The notes: generated by a model from the sequence alone, not told the origin. Numbered from the stretch's first letter, positions 9,167 through 18,028 are shown. The stretch is DNA of 64,000 nt from Tatumella terrea (GCF_039523755.1 NZ_BAAAFX010000025.1:4234-68233), one strand, 5' to 3'. Numbers and translations are program-made.

Positions 9167-10162
9167 TCAGGATTTCGCGGCGGCTAAAGCATCGCTTACC
9201 CATTGATTAAACACGGCCTGATGCGCATGGATCCATCCGTCGACCTGACGGTTGATATCGGCATCACTGCTTTCCCCTGCATACATACGGGCATTCTGAG
9301 CATTGATATCTGCCAGTGGCAGGCGCATCTCAGAGAAGAGTTTCGCTGCGGCAGGGTTTTTTAATGCCCATGCTTTGTTTGCCACAATATGCATGGTGTT
9401 GACCGGGAACCCGTAGTTGGCACCGTTCGGTAATTTGGTATCCACATTTTTCTGTGCACCCGGTAATGACGAGAACGGAACCTGTAACCAGACAACATCG
9501 CGGCCCGGCTTCAGAATGTCGCTCACCCAGTAAGGTGTCCAGGTGTAGTAAAGGATAGGTTTCCCTTGTTTGTAACGGGAAATCGTATCGGCCATCATGG
9601 CGGAATAGTTACCCATATTCGCCTGTACGGTATTCTGCAGAGAGTAAGCGTTGACCTGATGATTAATCACGGCTTCGCAACCCCAGCCAGGCGTACAACC
9701 GGTCAGATCGGCTTTCCCGTCACCATTGGTATCGAATAATTTCGCAAGCTTAGGATCTCTGAGCTGAGCGATATTGGTGATGTGGTATTTATCGGCAGTT
9801 TTCTTATCGATCAGATAGCCCTGAGCCGCCCCGGTGACATAAGTCCCTTCACGGTAAAAGACTTTATCGCCGCCCGCCGCCTGATACATATCATCATGCA
9901 GGGGTTGCCAGTTAACGGCGGTGAAGGTGGCATCGCCAGAGGCTATCGAGGTATAACCCACGTTGTAGTCCACTTCATCCGGAGCATCGACGGTATAACC
10001 CAGTTTTTCCAGCGCGCGGCTGACCAGTAATGTCTGAAAGGTTTCGCCGCTGATGGTGCTCTGTACCGGTTTAACGGTAATCCCTTTACCCGGCAGATCG
10101 GCAGCATAGGTCTGACCTGCCATCAGCAGAGTGAGGGTGGTCGCTGTGAGTAGTTTGCGCAT
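9167..10162 (-). CDS. proX: Glycine betaine/proline betaine-binding periplasmic protein ProX
   Basis: Periplasmic substrate-binding component of the osmoregulated ProU ABC transporter. It is 331 residues (E. coli 330), with a Sec signal peptide ending ...AGQTYAADLPGKG. The mature protein contains ADLPGKGITVKPVQSTISGE, TAVNWQPLHDDMYQAAGG and YTWTPYWVSD, which carry the tryptophans forming the betaine cage in the E. coli protein. It is last in proV-proW-proX and lies 50 bp after proW. Confidence 0.96.
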   Translation of the reverse strand: MRKLLTATTLTLLMAGQTYAADLPGKGITVKPVQSTISGETFQTLLVSRALEKLGYTVDAPDEVDYNVGYTSIASGDATFTAVNWQPLHDDMYQAAGGDKVFYREGTYVTGAAQGYLIDKKTADKYHITNIAQLRDPKLAKLFDTNGDGKADLTGCTPGWGCEAVINHQVNAYSLQNTVQANMGNYSAMMADTISRYKQGKPILYYTWTPYWVSDILKPGRDVVWLQVPFSSLPGAQKNVDTKLPNGANYGFPVNTMHIVANKAWALKNPAAAKLFSEMRLPLADINAQNARMYAGESSDADINRQVDGWIHAHQAVFNQWVSDALAAAKS

Positions 10163-10212
10163 AGTCTTTCCTCAGTTATCGGGATACCCGCAGGGGGCGG
10201 GTATCCGTTTGA

Positions 10213-11397
10213 TTATTTGGTCGCTGAATGCTTAACAAAAGGACGTAACAGTAATCCGACAGGCCCGGTGAGATACCAGTGACGCTGCAGACGATGACGT
10301 TTGCTGCTACCCACAGACTGCGTCAGGCGGTCGAGAATAATCGCCAGAATCACGATCCCGACACCGCCGACGGTGGCGAGTCCCATATCCAGTCGACCAA
10401 TACCCCGCAGGACCATCTGACCCAGTCCGCCGACGGCGATCATGGACGCAATAACGACCATTGACAGAGACAGCATCAGCGTCTGGTTCACCCCGGCCAT
10501 GATGGTGGGCATAGCCAGAGGCAGCTGAACTTTAAACAGCATCTGACGCGGGCTGGCACCGAATGATTCACTCGCTTCAATCAGGTCAGCCGGCACCTGT
10601 TTAATGCCCAGGATGGTCAGACGGACTATCGGAGGTAGGGCGAAGATAATGGTGACCACGACGCCCGGCACATTACCGATACCAAACAGCATTACAATCG
10701 GCACCAGGTAGACGAACGCCGGGGTGGTTTGCATGGCATCCAGGATCGGCCTGATGATTTTCGCCGCCCGGTCACTGCGTGCCAGCCAGATACCCAGCGG
10801 CAAACCGATGACAATACAGAACAGCAGGGAGGTCAGTACCAGTGAGAGCGTGACCATCGCATCGCCCCAGGCACCGATAGCCCCGATTACCACCAGTGAG
10901 ATCAGGGTCGCAATGCCCATCCCGCCGGTTGTCATCTGCCAGGCGATCAGGGTGAAGATCAGGATGGCCACAGGTGAAGGCATCGACGTCAGTAAATGCT
11001 GAAATGCACTCAGTATGTAGTCGATGGGGACACGTATCCCCTGGAACACCGGACGGAAATTATTGACCACCCAGTCAATGCCGTGTGTCACCCAACTATC
11101 CAGTGGGATTAACGTCTTATGGAACGGGTCCATAATATTAAAATGTTCATGGGCAGGGGCTGCAGGTGCATTCAGCCAGCTGTCATTGGACGCGGCTGCA
11201 TGGCTGCTGCTGTCACCGCCACTGCTCCACGCATCCCCGGCATTGCTGCTATCGGGTGTGCTGCTGGCTGGTGCAGAAGAGGTTGCGCCCCAGGGATCGC
11301 TGGCACTGCTGTCGGCCGCCGGGGCCGCGGTATGTGCCGGTGCTGCGCTGCTGGTCGCTGCAGAATCACCCCATGGATTAGTGTCTGGTTTACTCAT
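10213..11397 (-). CDS. proW: Glycine betaine/proline betaine ABC transporter permease ProW
   Basis: Inner-membrane permease of ProU. It has 394 residues against 354 in E. coli; the extra length is in the hydrophilic N-terminal tail (about 1-85), which is Ala/Ser/Pro-rich and repeats short Trp units (NPWGD, DPWGA, DAWSS, DSWLN). E. coli ProW has a shorter tail of the same kind. The conserved part begins HFNIMDPFHKTLIPLDSW and carries the permease EAA loop (EASESFGASPRQMLFKVQLP). Its ATG overlaps the proV stop as TAATG, implying translational coupling. Confidence 0.95.
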   Translation of the reverse strand: MSKPDTNPWGDSAATSSAAPAHTAAPAADSSASDPWGATSSAPASSTPDSSNAGDAWSSGGDSSSHAAASNDSWLNAPAAPAHEHFNIMDPFHKTLIPLDSWVTHGIDWVVNNFRPVFQGIRVPIDYILSAFQHLLTSMPSPVAILIFTLIAWQMTTGGMGIATLISLVVIGAIGAWGDAMVTLSLVLTSLLFCIVIGLPLGIWLARSDRAAKIIRPILDAMQTTPAFVYLVPIVMLFGIGNVPGVVVTIIFALPPIVRLTILGIKQVPADLIEASESFGASPRQMLFKVQLPLAMPTIMAGVNQTLMLSLSMVVIASMIAVGGLGQMVLRGIGRLDMGLATVGGVGIVILAIILDRLTQSVGSSKRHRLQRHWYLTGPVGLLLRPFVKHSATK

Positions 11398-12590
11398 TAC
11401 TGATTACCCTCGCGATCCAGAGCCTTTAACAGACTGCTCTTTGAAATAATGCCGACATACTGGTTATCTTCGTCAGTGACAGGGACAGCACAAGGTGCTG
11501 CGGCAACGTGCGAAAATATTTCATTCAATGGTGTCGTTGCCGGAATCGGTTCAGGACTTTCCAGGAATGCGCTTTCCAGAGGGGCCCCGTTTTCCAGAGC
11601 TTTTTGTAACGAATCACCGGAAACAATCCCGGCAAACTTCTGTTTGTCCAGCACGTAACCGTATTCTCTGTCTTTATCCCGCAGCAACTGCAATGCTGAA
11701 CGCGGGCCAAAACCAGGTGTTTTTCGCAGGAGTCCATCCGCACCACGGCGGGCGATGTCTTTCGCACTAAAGACCTGACTGATATCCACCCCCCGGAAGA
11801 AGGTTTTCACATAGTCATTGGCCGGGTTATTCAGGATTTCGTCCGGTGTACCGACCTGAACAACTTCACCGTTTTGCATGATGGCAATTCTGTCCCCGAT
11901 ACGCATCGCTTCGTCTAAATCATGAGAGATAAACACGATGGTACGTTGCTGACGGGTTTGCAGTTTGACCAACTCATCCTGCATTTCAGTACGAATTAAG
12001 GGGTCGAGTGCAGAAAACGCCTCATCCATCAGCAGGATATCAGGGTTAATCGCCAGTGCACGGGCAAGACCGACACGCTGACGCATGCCGCCTGAGAGTT
12101 CATCAGGGAAGGAGTGTGCATATTTCTCCAGGCCCACCTGACGCAAGGCATCCATCGCTTTGGTTTCACGCTCTTTTGGCGGGATCCCGGCCAGCTCCAT
12201 ACCAAAGGCCGTATTATTCACGACGTTCATATGGGGCATCAGTGCAAAAGACTGGAAGACCATGCTGATTTTGCTGCGGCGGATCTCTCTCAGCTGAGAT
12301 TCGGGTATCTTCGCGATATCCAGACCGTCAATGAGAACCTGACCCCGGGTGGGTTCGATCAGACGATTGAGAAGGCGAACCATGGTGGATTTTCCGGAAC
12401 CGGATAATCCCATGATCACAAAAATCTCGCCTTCTTCAATGGCCAGACTGGCGTCGTTGACACCCACTGAAAGCCCTGTTTTATCCAGAATCTGCTCTTT
12501 ATTGAGCCCCTTCTCCAGATATTTGAAGGCTTTTCCCGGATGATCGCCAAAAATTTTATATAGATTTTTTACTTCAAGTTTAATTGCCAT
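11397..12590 (-). CDS. proV: Glycine betaine/proline betaine ABC transporter ATPase ProV
   Basis: Cytoplasmic ATPase of ProU. It has 397 residues (E. coli 400), with Walker A GLSGSGKST, signature ELSGGMRQRVGLARAL, Walker B DILLMDEAFSALDPLIRTEM, and two CBS-like modules in the C-terminal third (about 285-397) that contribute to osmotic regulation in the family. It is the first gene of the operon and is preceded by a proU-type promoter 74 bp upstream. Confidence 0.96.
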   Translation of the reverse strand: MAIKLEVKNLYKIFGDHPGKAFKYLEKGLNKEQILDKTGLSVGVNDASLAIEEGEIFVIMGLSGSGKSTMVRLLNRLIEPTRGQVLIDGLDIAKIPESQLREIRRSKISMVFQSFALMPHMNVVNNTAFGMELAGIPPKERETKAMDALRQVGLEKYAHSFPDELSGGMRQRVGLARALAINPDILLMDEAFSALDPLIRTEMQDELVKLQTRQQRTIVFISHDLDEAMRIGDRIAIMQNGEVVQVGTPDEILNNPANDYVKTFFRGVDISQVFSAKDIARRGADGLLRKTPGFGPRSALQLLRDKDREYGYVLDKQKFAGIVSGDSLQKALENGAPLESAFLESPEPIPATTPLNEIFSHVAAAPCAVPVTDEDNQYVGIISKSSLLKALDREGNQ

Positions 12591-12663
12591 TCGGTCGTAT
12601 TTTCCTGGGTTATATTTATTTTTTCATGGATTTATATTGTCCGGAGGGTGATGTACTTATATA

Positions 12664-12691
12664 ACCGTACCATACTCAGAATATCTGACAA
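12664..12691 (-). promoter_or_regulatory. proU P2-type sigma-70 promoter
   Basis: On the minus strand: -35 TTGTCA, 16 bp spacer containing TTCTGAGTATG, -10 TACGGT. This matches the layout and much of the spacer of the E. coli proU main promoter (TTGCCT, 16 bp, TAGGGT). The predicted start lies about 67 bp upstream of proV. Confidence 0.75.
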
Positions 12692-13621
12692 CCCTTGACT
12701 TTGTTAATTCCGGTGGATATCGGGCGTGATATTTCCCGTCAGCGCAGTACTGACAAGGGATACATGGCATCCGGTAAGTTATCAGATTATTTACCTCTGC
12801 TACGTCATTCTTTGAGAATAATAAACCGGGAGTGTGATCCAACTGGCTGAAATTCATCATTAAAAAAAGACGTTATTTTAACCGTAAGTCATTTTCGCCT
12901 TCTGTATACTATTTATGACCTATGCGACAGATAATTGAGTGAATACCCTGGTATTGATGGGGAATAACACTGCAGCGATGGAATGATTTATATAACCCGT
13001 GTTCACTCTGTTTCTGGTGGTTTATTGTTCCGTGTTTTTGTTGTTAATATGTGTTTTTATGCTGGAGTTTAGCCTGTTTTGTGGTTTTTAATATTGTTGC
13101 GGGCAGGGGGGCCTGCTCTGTTTTTCTGTTTTTCCGCCTTTCGCTCCGGCAGGTCTGAGGCCGCAGGTATTCGCAGGAAGCAGGTCGAAGTAATATCAGT
13201 CAGTCTCATCGGCAGAGATGTTTATTCTGCCTGCTGTTAATGGAATCTCCATAAAAACAGCCCCGTCTCGGTGATGGCGATAATGAGTGGATATTACCAG
13301 AATGTTATCTTTATTATTTTCTGTCATTGAGGCAGATAAGGTAAATATAGGGCGCTGACAGGTTGCCGGGGTTCATCGATATTTTTTTTCATCACCGGAA
13401 AATATCGGGTAGTTCCGCGAGGGAACGCAGACGAAATTCGGCCAGGAGATTAGCAGGGTTTGACGCTGTGATCGTGACCGGAAATATCCGGCTAACAACA
13501 GAGGGTACAAGGGAAATATCAGTAGTGATAAGGCTCATGCGAAGGGGAAATAACGGCAGCCGCAGACGGGTAAATTTTTGACACAGATTGTCATGAGAGT
13601 AGCGGAATACATCGGTAACAA

Positions 13622-13659
13622 GCTCCCGGTTAACGGGACGACTGCCGTTAACCGGGAGC
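13622..13659 (-). terminator. Perfect hairpin downstream of the ygaM-like gene
   Basis: Arms GCTCCCGGTTAACGG / CCGTTAACCGGGAGC, 15 bp perfect, loop 8. On the minus strand it is followed only by TTGTTACC. It starts 20 bp after the stop of the 13679-13969 gene, so it is probably its terminator. Confidence 0.65.
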
Positions 13660-13678
13660 AGAGATCCCGGAACTGATA

Positions 13679-13969
13679 TTAACGTTTCGCTAACAAAATT
13701 CCGAAGACCACACCGACAGCAGCACCAATACCGGCGGCAGGCAGCGGATTTTCACGGATCCAGTTACCTGCGCAACAGGTTTCACCGTCATCCCCCTTCA
13801 GGGTGGCACGCGCTTTTTTCAGTAACTGCTGAGCATTTTTCTGTGCCTCTTCCAGACCATCCTGAGCATCATCAGAATAAGACTTCAGTAATGCTTCAAG
13901 GCTGTCTGCGAGTTCACCCACTTCCAGTTCACTTTCTTCGGCTTCAGACTTTTTGTATTTCGTTGGCAT
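13679..13969 (-). CDS. ygaM: ElaB/YqjD/DUF883-family tail-anchored protein (YgaM position)
   Basis: A 96-residue protein of the ElaB/YqjD/YgaM family: small stationary-phase proteins with an amphipathic N-terminal helical region and one C-terminal membrane anchor, some of which bind ribosomes. Visible features are an acidic helical region (about 10-55), then WIRENPLPAAGIGAAVGVVF, the glycine-rich family anchor, ending in Arg. Its place next to ygaC and upstream of proV matches E. coli ygaM, though the N-terminal half resembles the whole family rather than YgaM alone. An unusual adjacent cysteine pair (GETCCAGNW) sits just before the anchor. The symbol is assigned from position. Confidence 0.75.
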   Translation of the reverse strand: MPTKYKKSEAEESELEVGELADSLEALLKSYSDDAQDGLEEAQKNAQQLLKKARATLKGDDGETCCAGNWIRENPLPAAGIGAAVGVVFGILLAKR

Positions 13970-14121
13970 TTTTTCTCTCCGTGTTATATCAACCTGTTAA
14001 TAAGCATAGCCCGGGATTTGGACTATGCTGTCAGTTAAGGAAAATTCCGAATGATCCGAGCCACAAGGCAGGGTGGCTGCGTTACAGTGAGCCGGCATGA
14101 TAAGAATTGAGGGGATTTACT

Positions 14122-14457
14122 ATGTATTTACGTCCGGATGAAGTGGCCCGTGTACTGGAAAAAGCGGGTTTTGAAATGGATCTGGTGACACCTAAAACTT
14201 ACGGGTACCGCAGGGGTGAAAACTATGTCTATGTCAACCGGGAAGCCCGGTTAGGGAGAACGGCTTTAGTCATTCATCCGACATTAAAAGAAAAGAGCCA
14301 GCATTTTGCTGAACCGGCATCAGACATCAAAACCAGTGATCACTATAAAGAGTTTCCGCTCTACCTGTCGACAGACGAGCAGGAACATTACGGTATCCCT
14401 CATGGGTTCAGTTCCAGAATGGCCCTGGAACGCTATCTCAGTGGCGTCTTTGGATAA
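14122..14457 (+). CDS. ygaC: Conserved DUF2002 protein YgaC
   Basis: A 111-residue cytoplasmic protein of unknown function, nearly identical in layout to E. coli YgaC (114 aa). Conserved segments: MYLRPDEVARVLEKAGFEMD, YGYRRGENYVYVNREARLG, TALVIHPTLKEKS and EHYGIPHGFSSRMALERYL. The ATG at 14122 follows GAGGGGAT and gives the family N-terminus; the frame opens five codons earlier. It is divergent from the ygaM-like gene, as in E. coli. E. coli ygaC is Fur-regulated; I see no clear Fur box here. Confidence 0.93.
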   Translation: MYLRPDEVARVLEKAGFEMDLVTPKTYGYRRGENYVYVNREARLGRTALVIHPTLKEKSQHFAEPASDIKTSDHYKEFPLYLSTDEQEHYGIPHGFSSRMALERYLSGVFG

Positions 14458-14475
14458 GCGGTGATACAACCGGCA

Positions 14476-14509
14476 GTGACAAACAGCCCGGGGCCTGGCT
14501 GTTTGTCAC
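14476..14509. terminator. Hairpin between convergent ygaC and speG
   Basis: Arms GTGACAAACAGCC / GGCTGTTTGTCAC, 13 bp perfect, loop of 8. There is no T-run on either side. It is probably a shared terminator. Confidence 0.6.
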
Positions 14510-14516
14510 CCCGCAC

Positions 14517-15065
14517 TCACTGTGCCGTCGGCTTAACCATCGGTGCCCGGTGAGGTTTAAATTTCTCCAGAAACTGATGCTGGAAAATACACATACGGAT
14601 AGTGTTTCGGTATTCCCCGTTGATGAAAAACTCGTGTTTCAACACCCCTTCGGTTTCGAACCCCAGCTTGCTATAGATATGAATCGCTTTCTCGTTTTCC
14701 TCATCAACAATGAGATAGAGTTTATAGAGATTCAGCACCGAAAAGCCATATTCCATCGCCAGCCTGGCGGCCTGACTGGCCAGCCCTTTCCCCTGGTGAG
14801 CCGGGTCGATAATTATCTGAAACTCAGCGCGCCGGTGGACATGATTGATTTCGACCAGTTCCACCAGTCCTGCGTTTACACCCGCATGCTCGACCACAAA
14901 CCGGCGCTCTGTCTGATCATGAATATGCTTATTATACAGGTCGGTCAGCTCCACGAAGGCTTCATACGGCTCTTCAAACCAGTAGCGCATTACACTGGCA
15001 TTGTTATCCAGCTGGTGGACAAAATGCAGGTCTTCCCGCTCCAGCGGGCGAAGTTTTATCGTCAT
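14517..15065 (-). CDS. speG: Spermidine N1-acetyltransferase SpeG
   Basis: GNAT-fold enzyme that acetylates spermidine (N1 or N8) with acetyl-CoA, lowering polyamine toxicity in the cold or at high polyamine. It has 182 residues (E. coli 186). Motifs: KLRPLEREDLHFVHQLDNNA, WFEEPYEAFVEL (acidic polyamine site region), acetyl-CoA loop DPAHQGKGLASQAA, and the C-terminal PTAQ shared with E. coli. The ORF opens at 15185, but the SpeG N-terminus begins at the ATG at 15065, preceded by AGGA. It is divergent from puuE. Confidence 0.96.
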   Translation of the reverse strand: MTIKLRPLEREDLHFVHQLDNNASVMRYWFEEPYEAFVELTDLYNKHIHDQTERRFVVEHAGVNAGLVELVEINHVHRRAEFQIIIDPAHQGKGLASQAARLAMEYGFSVLNLYKLYLIVDEENEKAIHIYSKLGFETEGVLKHEFFINGEYRNTIRMCIFQHQFLEKFKPHRAPMVKPTAQ

Positions 15066-15179
15066 TTGCAGTTCCTGAAGGACTGATTTACGTTGCGTCA
15101 GAAAGTATGCCACGTCTGCGGTCTTCACTGAAAGGCAGGGAAGGCGACCTGAGGGACTATCGTTGAGAATAACGTGCTC

Positions 15180-15195
15180 TGGCACAAGGATTGCA
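15180..15195 (+). promoter_or_regulatory. Sigma-54 promoter upstream of puuE
   Basis: TGGCACAAGGATTGCA: -24 TGGCAC, 5 bp, -12 TTGCA, with the required GG-N10-GC spacing; essentially consensus. It ends 59 bp before the puuE ATG. It implies an NtrC-type enhancer protein and nitrogen control; I did not find a clear NtrC site within the 115 bp upstream. Confidence 0.8.
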
Positions 15196-15254
15196 TCGGA
15201 ATAGCTGATTAATTAGCAGGGGAGGCCAGCTCCCCCTGATTCAGGAGAGCCACG

Positions 15255-16205
15255 ATGAAAAAGAGCCCTTGCCAGCAATATGGTCTGGCAGAACATTACC
15301 CGCGCGACCTGAAAGGCTACGCCGGTACTCCGCCAAAGGCGGCCTGGCCTGGTGGTGCGAAGATAGCGGTTCAGTTCGTCCTTAACTATGAAGAGGGCGC
15401 CGAGAACCATATCTGGCATGGCGATGCGGGATCAGAGCAGTTCCTGTCAGATATTATTGGCGCAGCCAGTTATCCCTCTCAGCACATGTCGATGGATTCG
15501 CTGTATGAATATGGCTCCCGGGCCGGGTTCTGGCGTATTCACGGGGAGTTTGTCAGACGTGGTCTGCCATTGACGGTATTCGGGGTGGCGATGGCGCTGG
15601 CCCGTCACCCTGAAATCGTCTCAGCCATAAAAGCGGCGGATTTTGACGTGGTCAGCCACGGCTGGCGGTGGATCCACTATCAGGATATGTCGCCGGAACA
15701 GGAGCGACAGCATATGCAGCAGGCCATTGAGGTGCTGACAGAGTTATTCGGTCAGCGGCCGACAGGCTGGTATACCGGGCGTGACAGCCCGAACACCCGG
15801 CGCCTGCTGGTGGAACAAGGCGGCTTTCATTATGACAGTGATAACTACGGGGATGATTTACCTTTCTGGACCCCGGTCACGTGCAGCAGCGGAGAAACCC
15901 GCCAGCATCTGGTGATCCCTTACACTCTGGAATGTAATGATATGCGGTTCTGCACGCCGCAGGGGTTTAATACCGCAGAGCATTTCTTTACCTATCTGCG
16001 GGACAGTTTCGATGTGCTGTATGAGGAAGGCGCGACCACGCCTAAAATGATGTCGATTGGTATGCACTGCCGTATTCTTGGCCGGCCGGGGCGCTTCCGT
16101 GCCCTGCAGAAGTTTCTTGATTATATCGCAGACTTTCCGGATGTCTGGGTCTGTACCCGCCAGCAGATCGCAGAGCACTGGACGACCCATCACCCTGCAC
16201 CTTAA
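15255..16205 (+). CDS. puuE: Allantoinase PuuE (polysaccharide-deacetylase-like, metal-independent type)
   Basis: Hydrolyses (S)-allantoin to allantoate in ureide catabolism. The 316-residue protein shows the PuuE signature: RDLKGYAGTPPKAAWPGGAK, QFVLNYEEGAENHIWHGD, YEYGSRAGFWRIH, DVVSHGWRWIHYQ, GWYTGRDSPNTRRLL and SDNYGDDLPFW. The fold is that of NodB deacetylases, but the family lacks the classical amidohydrolase metal site. The start follows AGGAGAG. It is monocistronic with its own sigma-54 promoter and convergent to hpxZ. No cyclic-amidohydrolase (AllB/HpxB) allantoinase is in the window, so this is the local one. Confidence 0.92.
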   Translation: MKKSPCQQYGLAEHYPRDLKGYAGTPPKAAWPGGAKIAVQFVLNYEEGAENHIWHGDAGSEQFLSDIIGAASYPSQHMSMDSLYEYGSRAGFWRIHGEFVRRGLPLTVFGVAMALARHPEIVSAIKAADFDVVSHGWRWIHYQDMSPEQERQHMQQAIEVLTELFGQRPTGWYTGRDSPNTRRLLVEQGGFHYDSDNYGDDLPFWTPVTCSSGETRQHLVIPYTLECNDMRFCTPQGFNTAEHFFTYLRDSFDVLYEEGATTPKMMSIGMHCRILGRPGRFRALQKFLDYIADFPDVWVCTRQQIAEHWTTHHPAP

Positions 16206-16210
16206 CCGTC

Positions 16211-16240
16211 GGGTCACTGTCCCGGCCGGGACAGTGACCC
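16211..16240. terminator. 30-bp perfect palindrome between convergent puuE and hpxZ
   Basis: GGGTCACTGTCCC, GGCC, GGGACAGTGACCC: perfect over 30 bp, beginning 5 bp after the puuE stop and ending 4 bp before the hpxZ stop. No T-run. It is probably a bidirectional transcript end or mRNA-stabilising hairpin. Confidence 0.6.
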
Positions 16241-16244
16241 AATA

Positions 16245-16628
16245 TCACGACATCAGGCTCACCTGAGCCGCCACTATCCGCCAGCCTTCGGGGAATCGCA
16301 CCCAGCTTTGCTGTTGCCGGCCGATTTTATCGGTCGTGCTGCGGGTGAACTCTGTACTGCAGACCGCAAAATCATCGCCATAGGTCGTGATCACCGTGTT
16401 CTGCAGTACCCGCTCCAGGTTAGCTGAAGGCCTGCCGGCACGGAATGCCTGGATCTGTTCGATGCCGTACAAATTCTCGCCGGCACCCAGGCGGACGGTA
16501 TGGGGACTGTGCCAGAATAATTCATCCAGCACTTTGATATCATTGGTCGTCAGGGCTTTTTCGTAGCGACAGAACTGCCTGGTGACTTCTTCCAGCACAT
16601 CGGGCTGGTTAATGACCGGTGTATTCAT
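16245..16628 (-). CDS. hpxZ: Oxalurate catabolism protein HpxZ (DUF3225, NTF2-like)
   Basis: A 127-residue SnoaL/NTF2-like protein encoded with the oxalurate amidase genes. In Klebsiella hpxWXYZ it is linked to oxalurate breakdown; its exact role is unsettled. The NTF2-like core is visible in RYEKALTTNDIKVLDELFWH, TVRLGAGENLYGIEQI, the strand with TEFTR and the terminal SWVRFPEGWRIVAAQVS. The ATG overlaps the hpxY stop by 4 bp (ATGA). It is last in hpxW-X-Y-Z. Confidence 0.88.
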   Translation of the reverse strand: MNTPVINQPDVLEEVTRQFCRYEKALTTNDIKVLDELFWHSPHTVRLGAGENLYGIEQIQAFRAGRPSANLERVLQNTVITTYGDDFAVCSTEFTRSTTDKIGRQQQSWVRFPEGWRIVAAQVSLMS

Positions 16629-18028
16629 GCATGAGAATCCATTAATGAAAAGGGCGGCAGGGTAATATTCATCTGTTCCAGGGCACGCGCTGCGCGGAGG
16701 GCGACCGCTTCTTTAAACGGCGCGGCAATAATCTGTACCCCGACAGAGAGGCCGTTTGCTGCGGCCAGTGGCACGGTACACACCGGTAAGCCAAGGAAGG
16801 AGATGGGCTGCGTCAGCATCCCCATACTGGCCCGGACCGGCAGGTCCTGATGATTTATCCGCATCGTATCCTGATTAATGACGGTTGCACTGCAGGGGGT
16901 CGCCGGAGCCAGTAAAATGTCCACATTATCGAATAATGGCAGCACCTGATCACGGAAGTGACGGCGGAAACGCTGGGCCTGCACATACCAGCTGGCGGGA
17001 AGCATTGCACCGGCCAGCAGACGCTCACGTGAGTGAGGTTCAAACAGTTCCGGCGACTGCCGCAAGGCCGGCAGATACTGGTTACCCCCCTCACAGGCAG
17101 TCAGGATAAAGGCGGCCTGCCTGGCCAGTTCCGCCCCGGGAAGTTCCGTCGCTTCTGTGGCATTCAATGCCCGCGCGACGGTGGCGACGGCCCCCCGGGC
17201 CTCATCATCACACCATTGAGAGAAATAACCGCCCAGAACACCGACCCGTAACCCGGACACGGACTGAGTCAGTGCCGGTGTTGCGGCGTCAGCGGGACGT
17301 GCGGACTGAAATGCATCCTGCGGATCATGGCCCTGCAACTGGTCATAAACCAGAGCCAGATCGTCGACGGTCCGGGCAAAGGGACCGATATGATCGAGGC
17401 TGCCGACAAAAGGATGAGTACCGTGGCGGGATAGCCGGCCGAAGGTCGGTTTCAGTCCGAAGATACCACAGAGCGCAGCGGGCACCCGTATCGAACCATT
17501 GGTGTCAGAGCCGAGGGCGAAAGGGACCAGGCCGGCGGCCACGGCGGCAGCGGACCCTCCGGAGGAACCGCCGGCAATACGCTGTAAATCTCTCGGGTTA
17601 TGGCAAGGACCGTAATGCGTGTTTTCGGTGGTAAAACCGTACGCATAGGCATCCATATTCAGCATGCCGGAAAGCAGGGCGCCCGACTGGTGTAACCTGG
17701 TGACGGCCGTGGCATCGGCCGTCGCCGGCGGACGGTTGCAAAACAGTTTCGCCCCGGCCACGGTTGCGTAGCCTTTAACATCGAACAGGTTCTTTACCGC
17801 ATAAGGGATCCCCGCCAGCGGACTGCCTGGCTGACCTGCCATAAACTGTTTATCTACGGCGGCGGCTTCCCGCAACATGCGCTCTCCGGTGACCTCGGTC
17901 CAGGCATTCAGTTGCGGATTGAAGGTGGCGATGGACTGTAATGTCTGCCGGGCAATATCGGTAGCACTTAGTTCACCACGCAACCGGGCCTGACGGAGTT
18001 CAGTGATGTTTAATCCGTTGAGTGTCAT
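16625..18028 (-). CDS. hpxY: AtzE-family amidase HpxY (oxalurate catabolism)
   Basis: Amidase-signature hydrolase of 467 residues, expected to act on oxalurate (ureido group loss giving oxamate) together with HpxX/HpxZ. The catalytic triad is visible: Lys79 (IPYAVKN), cis-Ser155 and Ser179 within IAGGSSGGSAA...GSDTNGSIRVPAALCG. It is paired with the small HpxX protein just upstream (4 bp overlap), as AtzE pairs with AtzG in cyanuric acid degradation, so the two probably form a complex. The substrate assignment comes from the neighbourhood. Confidence 0.88.
   Translation of the reverse strand: MTLNGLNITELRQARLRGELSATDIARQTLQSIATFNPQLNAWTEVTGERMLREAAAVDKQFMAGQPGSPLAGIPYAVKNLFDVKGYATVAGAKLFCNRPPATADATAVTRLHQSGALLSGMLNMDAYAYGFTTENTHYGPCHNPRDLQRIAGGSSGGSAAAVAAGLVPFALGSDTNGSIRVPAALCGIFGLKPTFGRLSRHGTHPFVGSLDHIGPFARTVDDLALVYDQLQGHDPQDAFQSARPADAATPALTQSVSGLRVGVLGGYFSQWCDDEARGAVATVARALNATEATELPGAELARQAAFILTACEGGNQYLPALRQSPELFEPHSRERLLAGAMLPASWYVQAQRFRRHFRDQVLPLFDNVDILLAPATPCSATVINQDTMRINHQDLPVRASMGMLTQPISFLGLPVCTVPLAAANGLSVGVQIIAAPFKEAVALRAARALEQMNITLPPFSLMDSHA

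Larger units (their letters stand above)
12591..13678. other. Gene-poor region upstream of proV
   Basis: About 1.1 kb without a credible gene. The proV-proximal half (12591-13120) is AT-rich, as expected of an H-NS-silenced proU control region; the distal half holds the ygaM-side terminator. E. coli has nrdHIEF here between ygaM and proV. Short ORFs at 12657-12860 and 13363-13581 lack a ribosome-binding site and recognisable motifs. Confidence 0.7.

Noticed and set aside
11024..11449. Several overlapping ORFs (Ala/Cys/Arg-rich) opposite the proW 5' end
   Set aside because: They are alternate frames of the low-complexity Ala/Ser-rich ProW tail, which lacks stops in all frames.
12657..12860. 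67-codon minus-strand ORF upstream of proV
   Set aside because: Overlaps the proU promoter, no Shine-Dalgarno, no family resemblance.
13363..13581. 72-codon plus-strand ORF in the gap upstream of the ygaM-like gene
   Set aside because: No ribosome-binding site and no recognisable motif; length is expected by chance.
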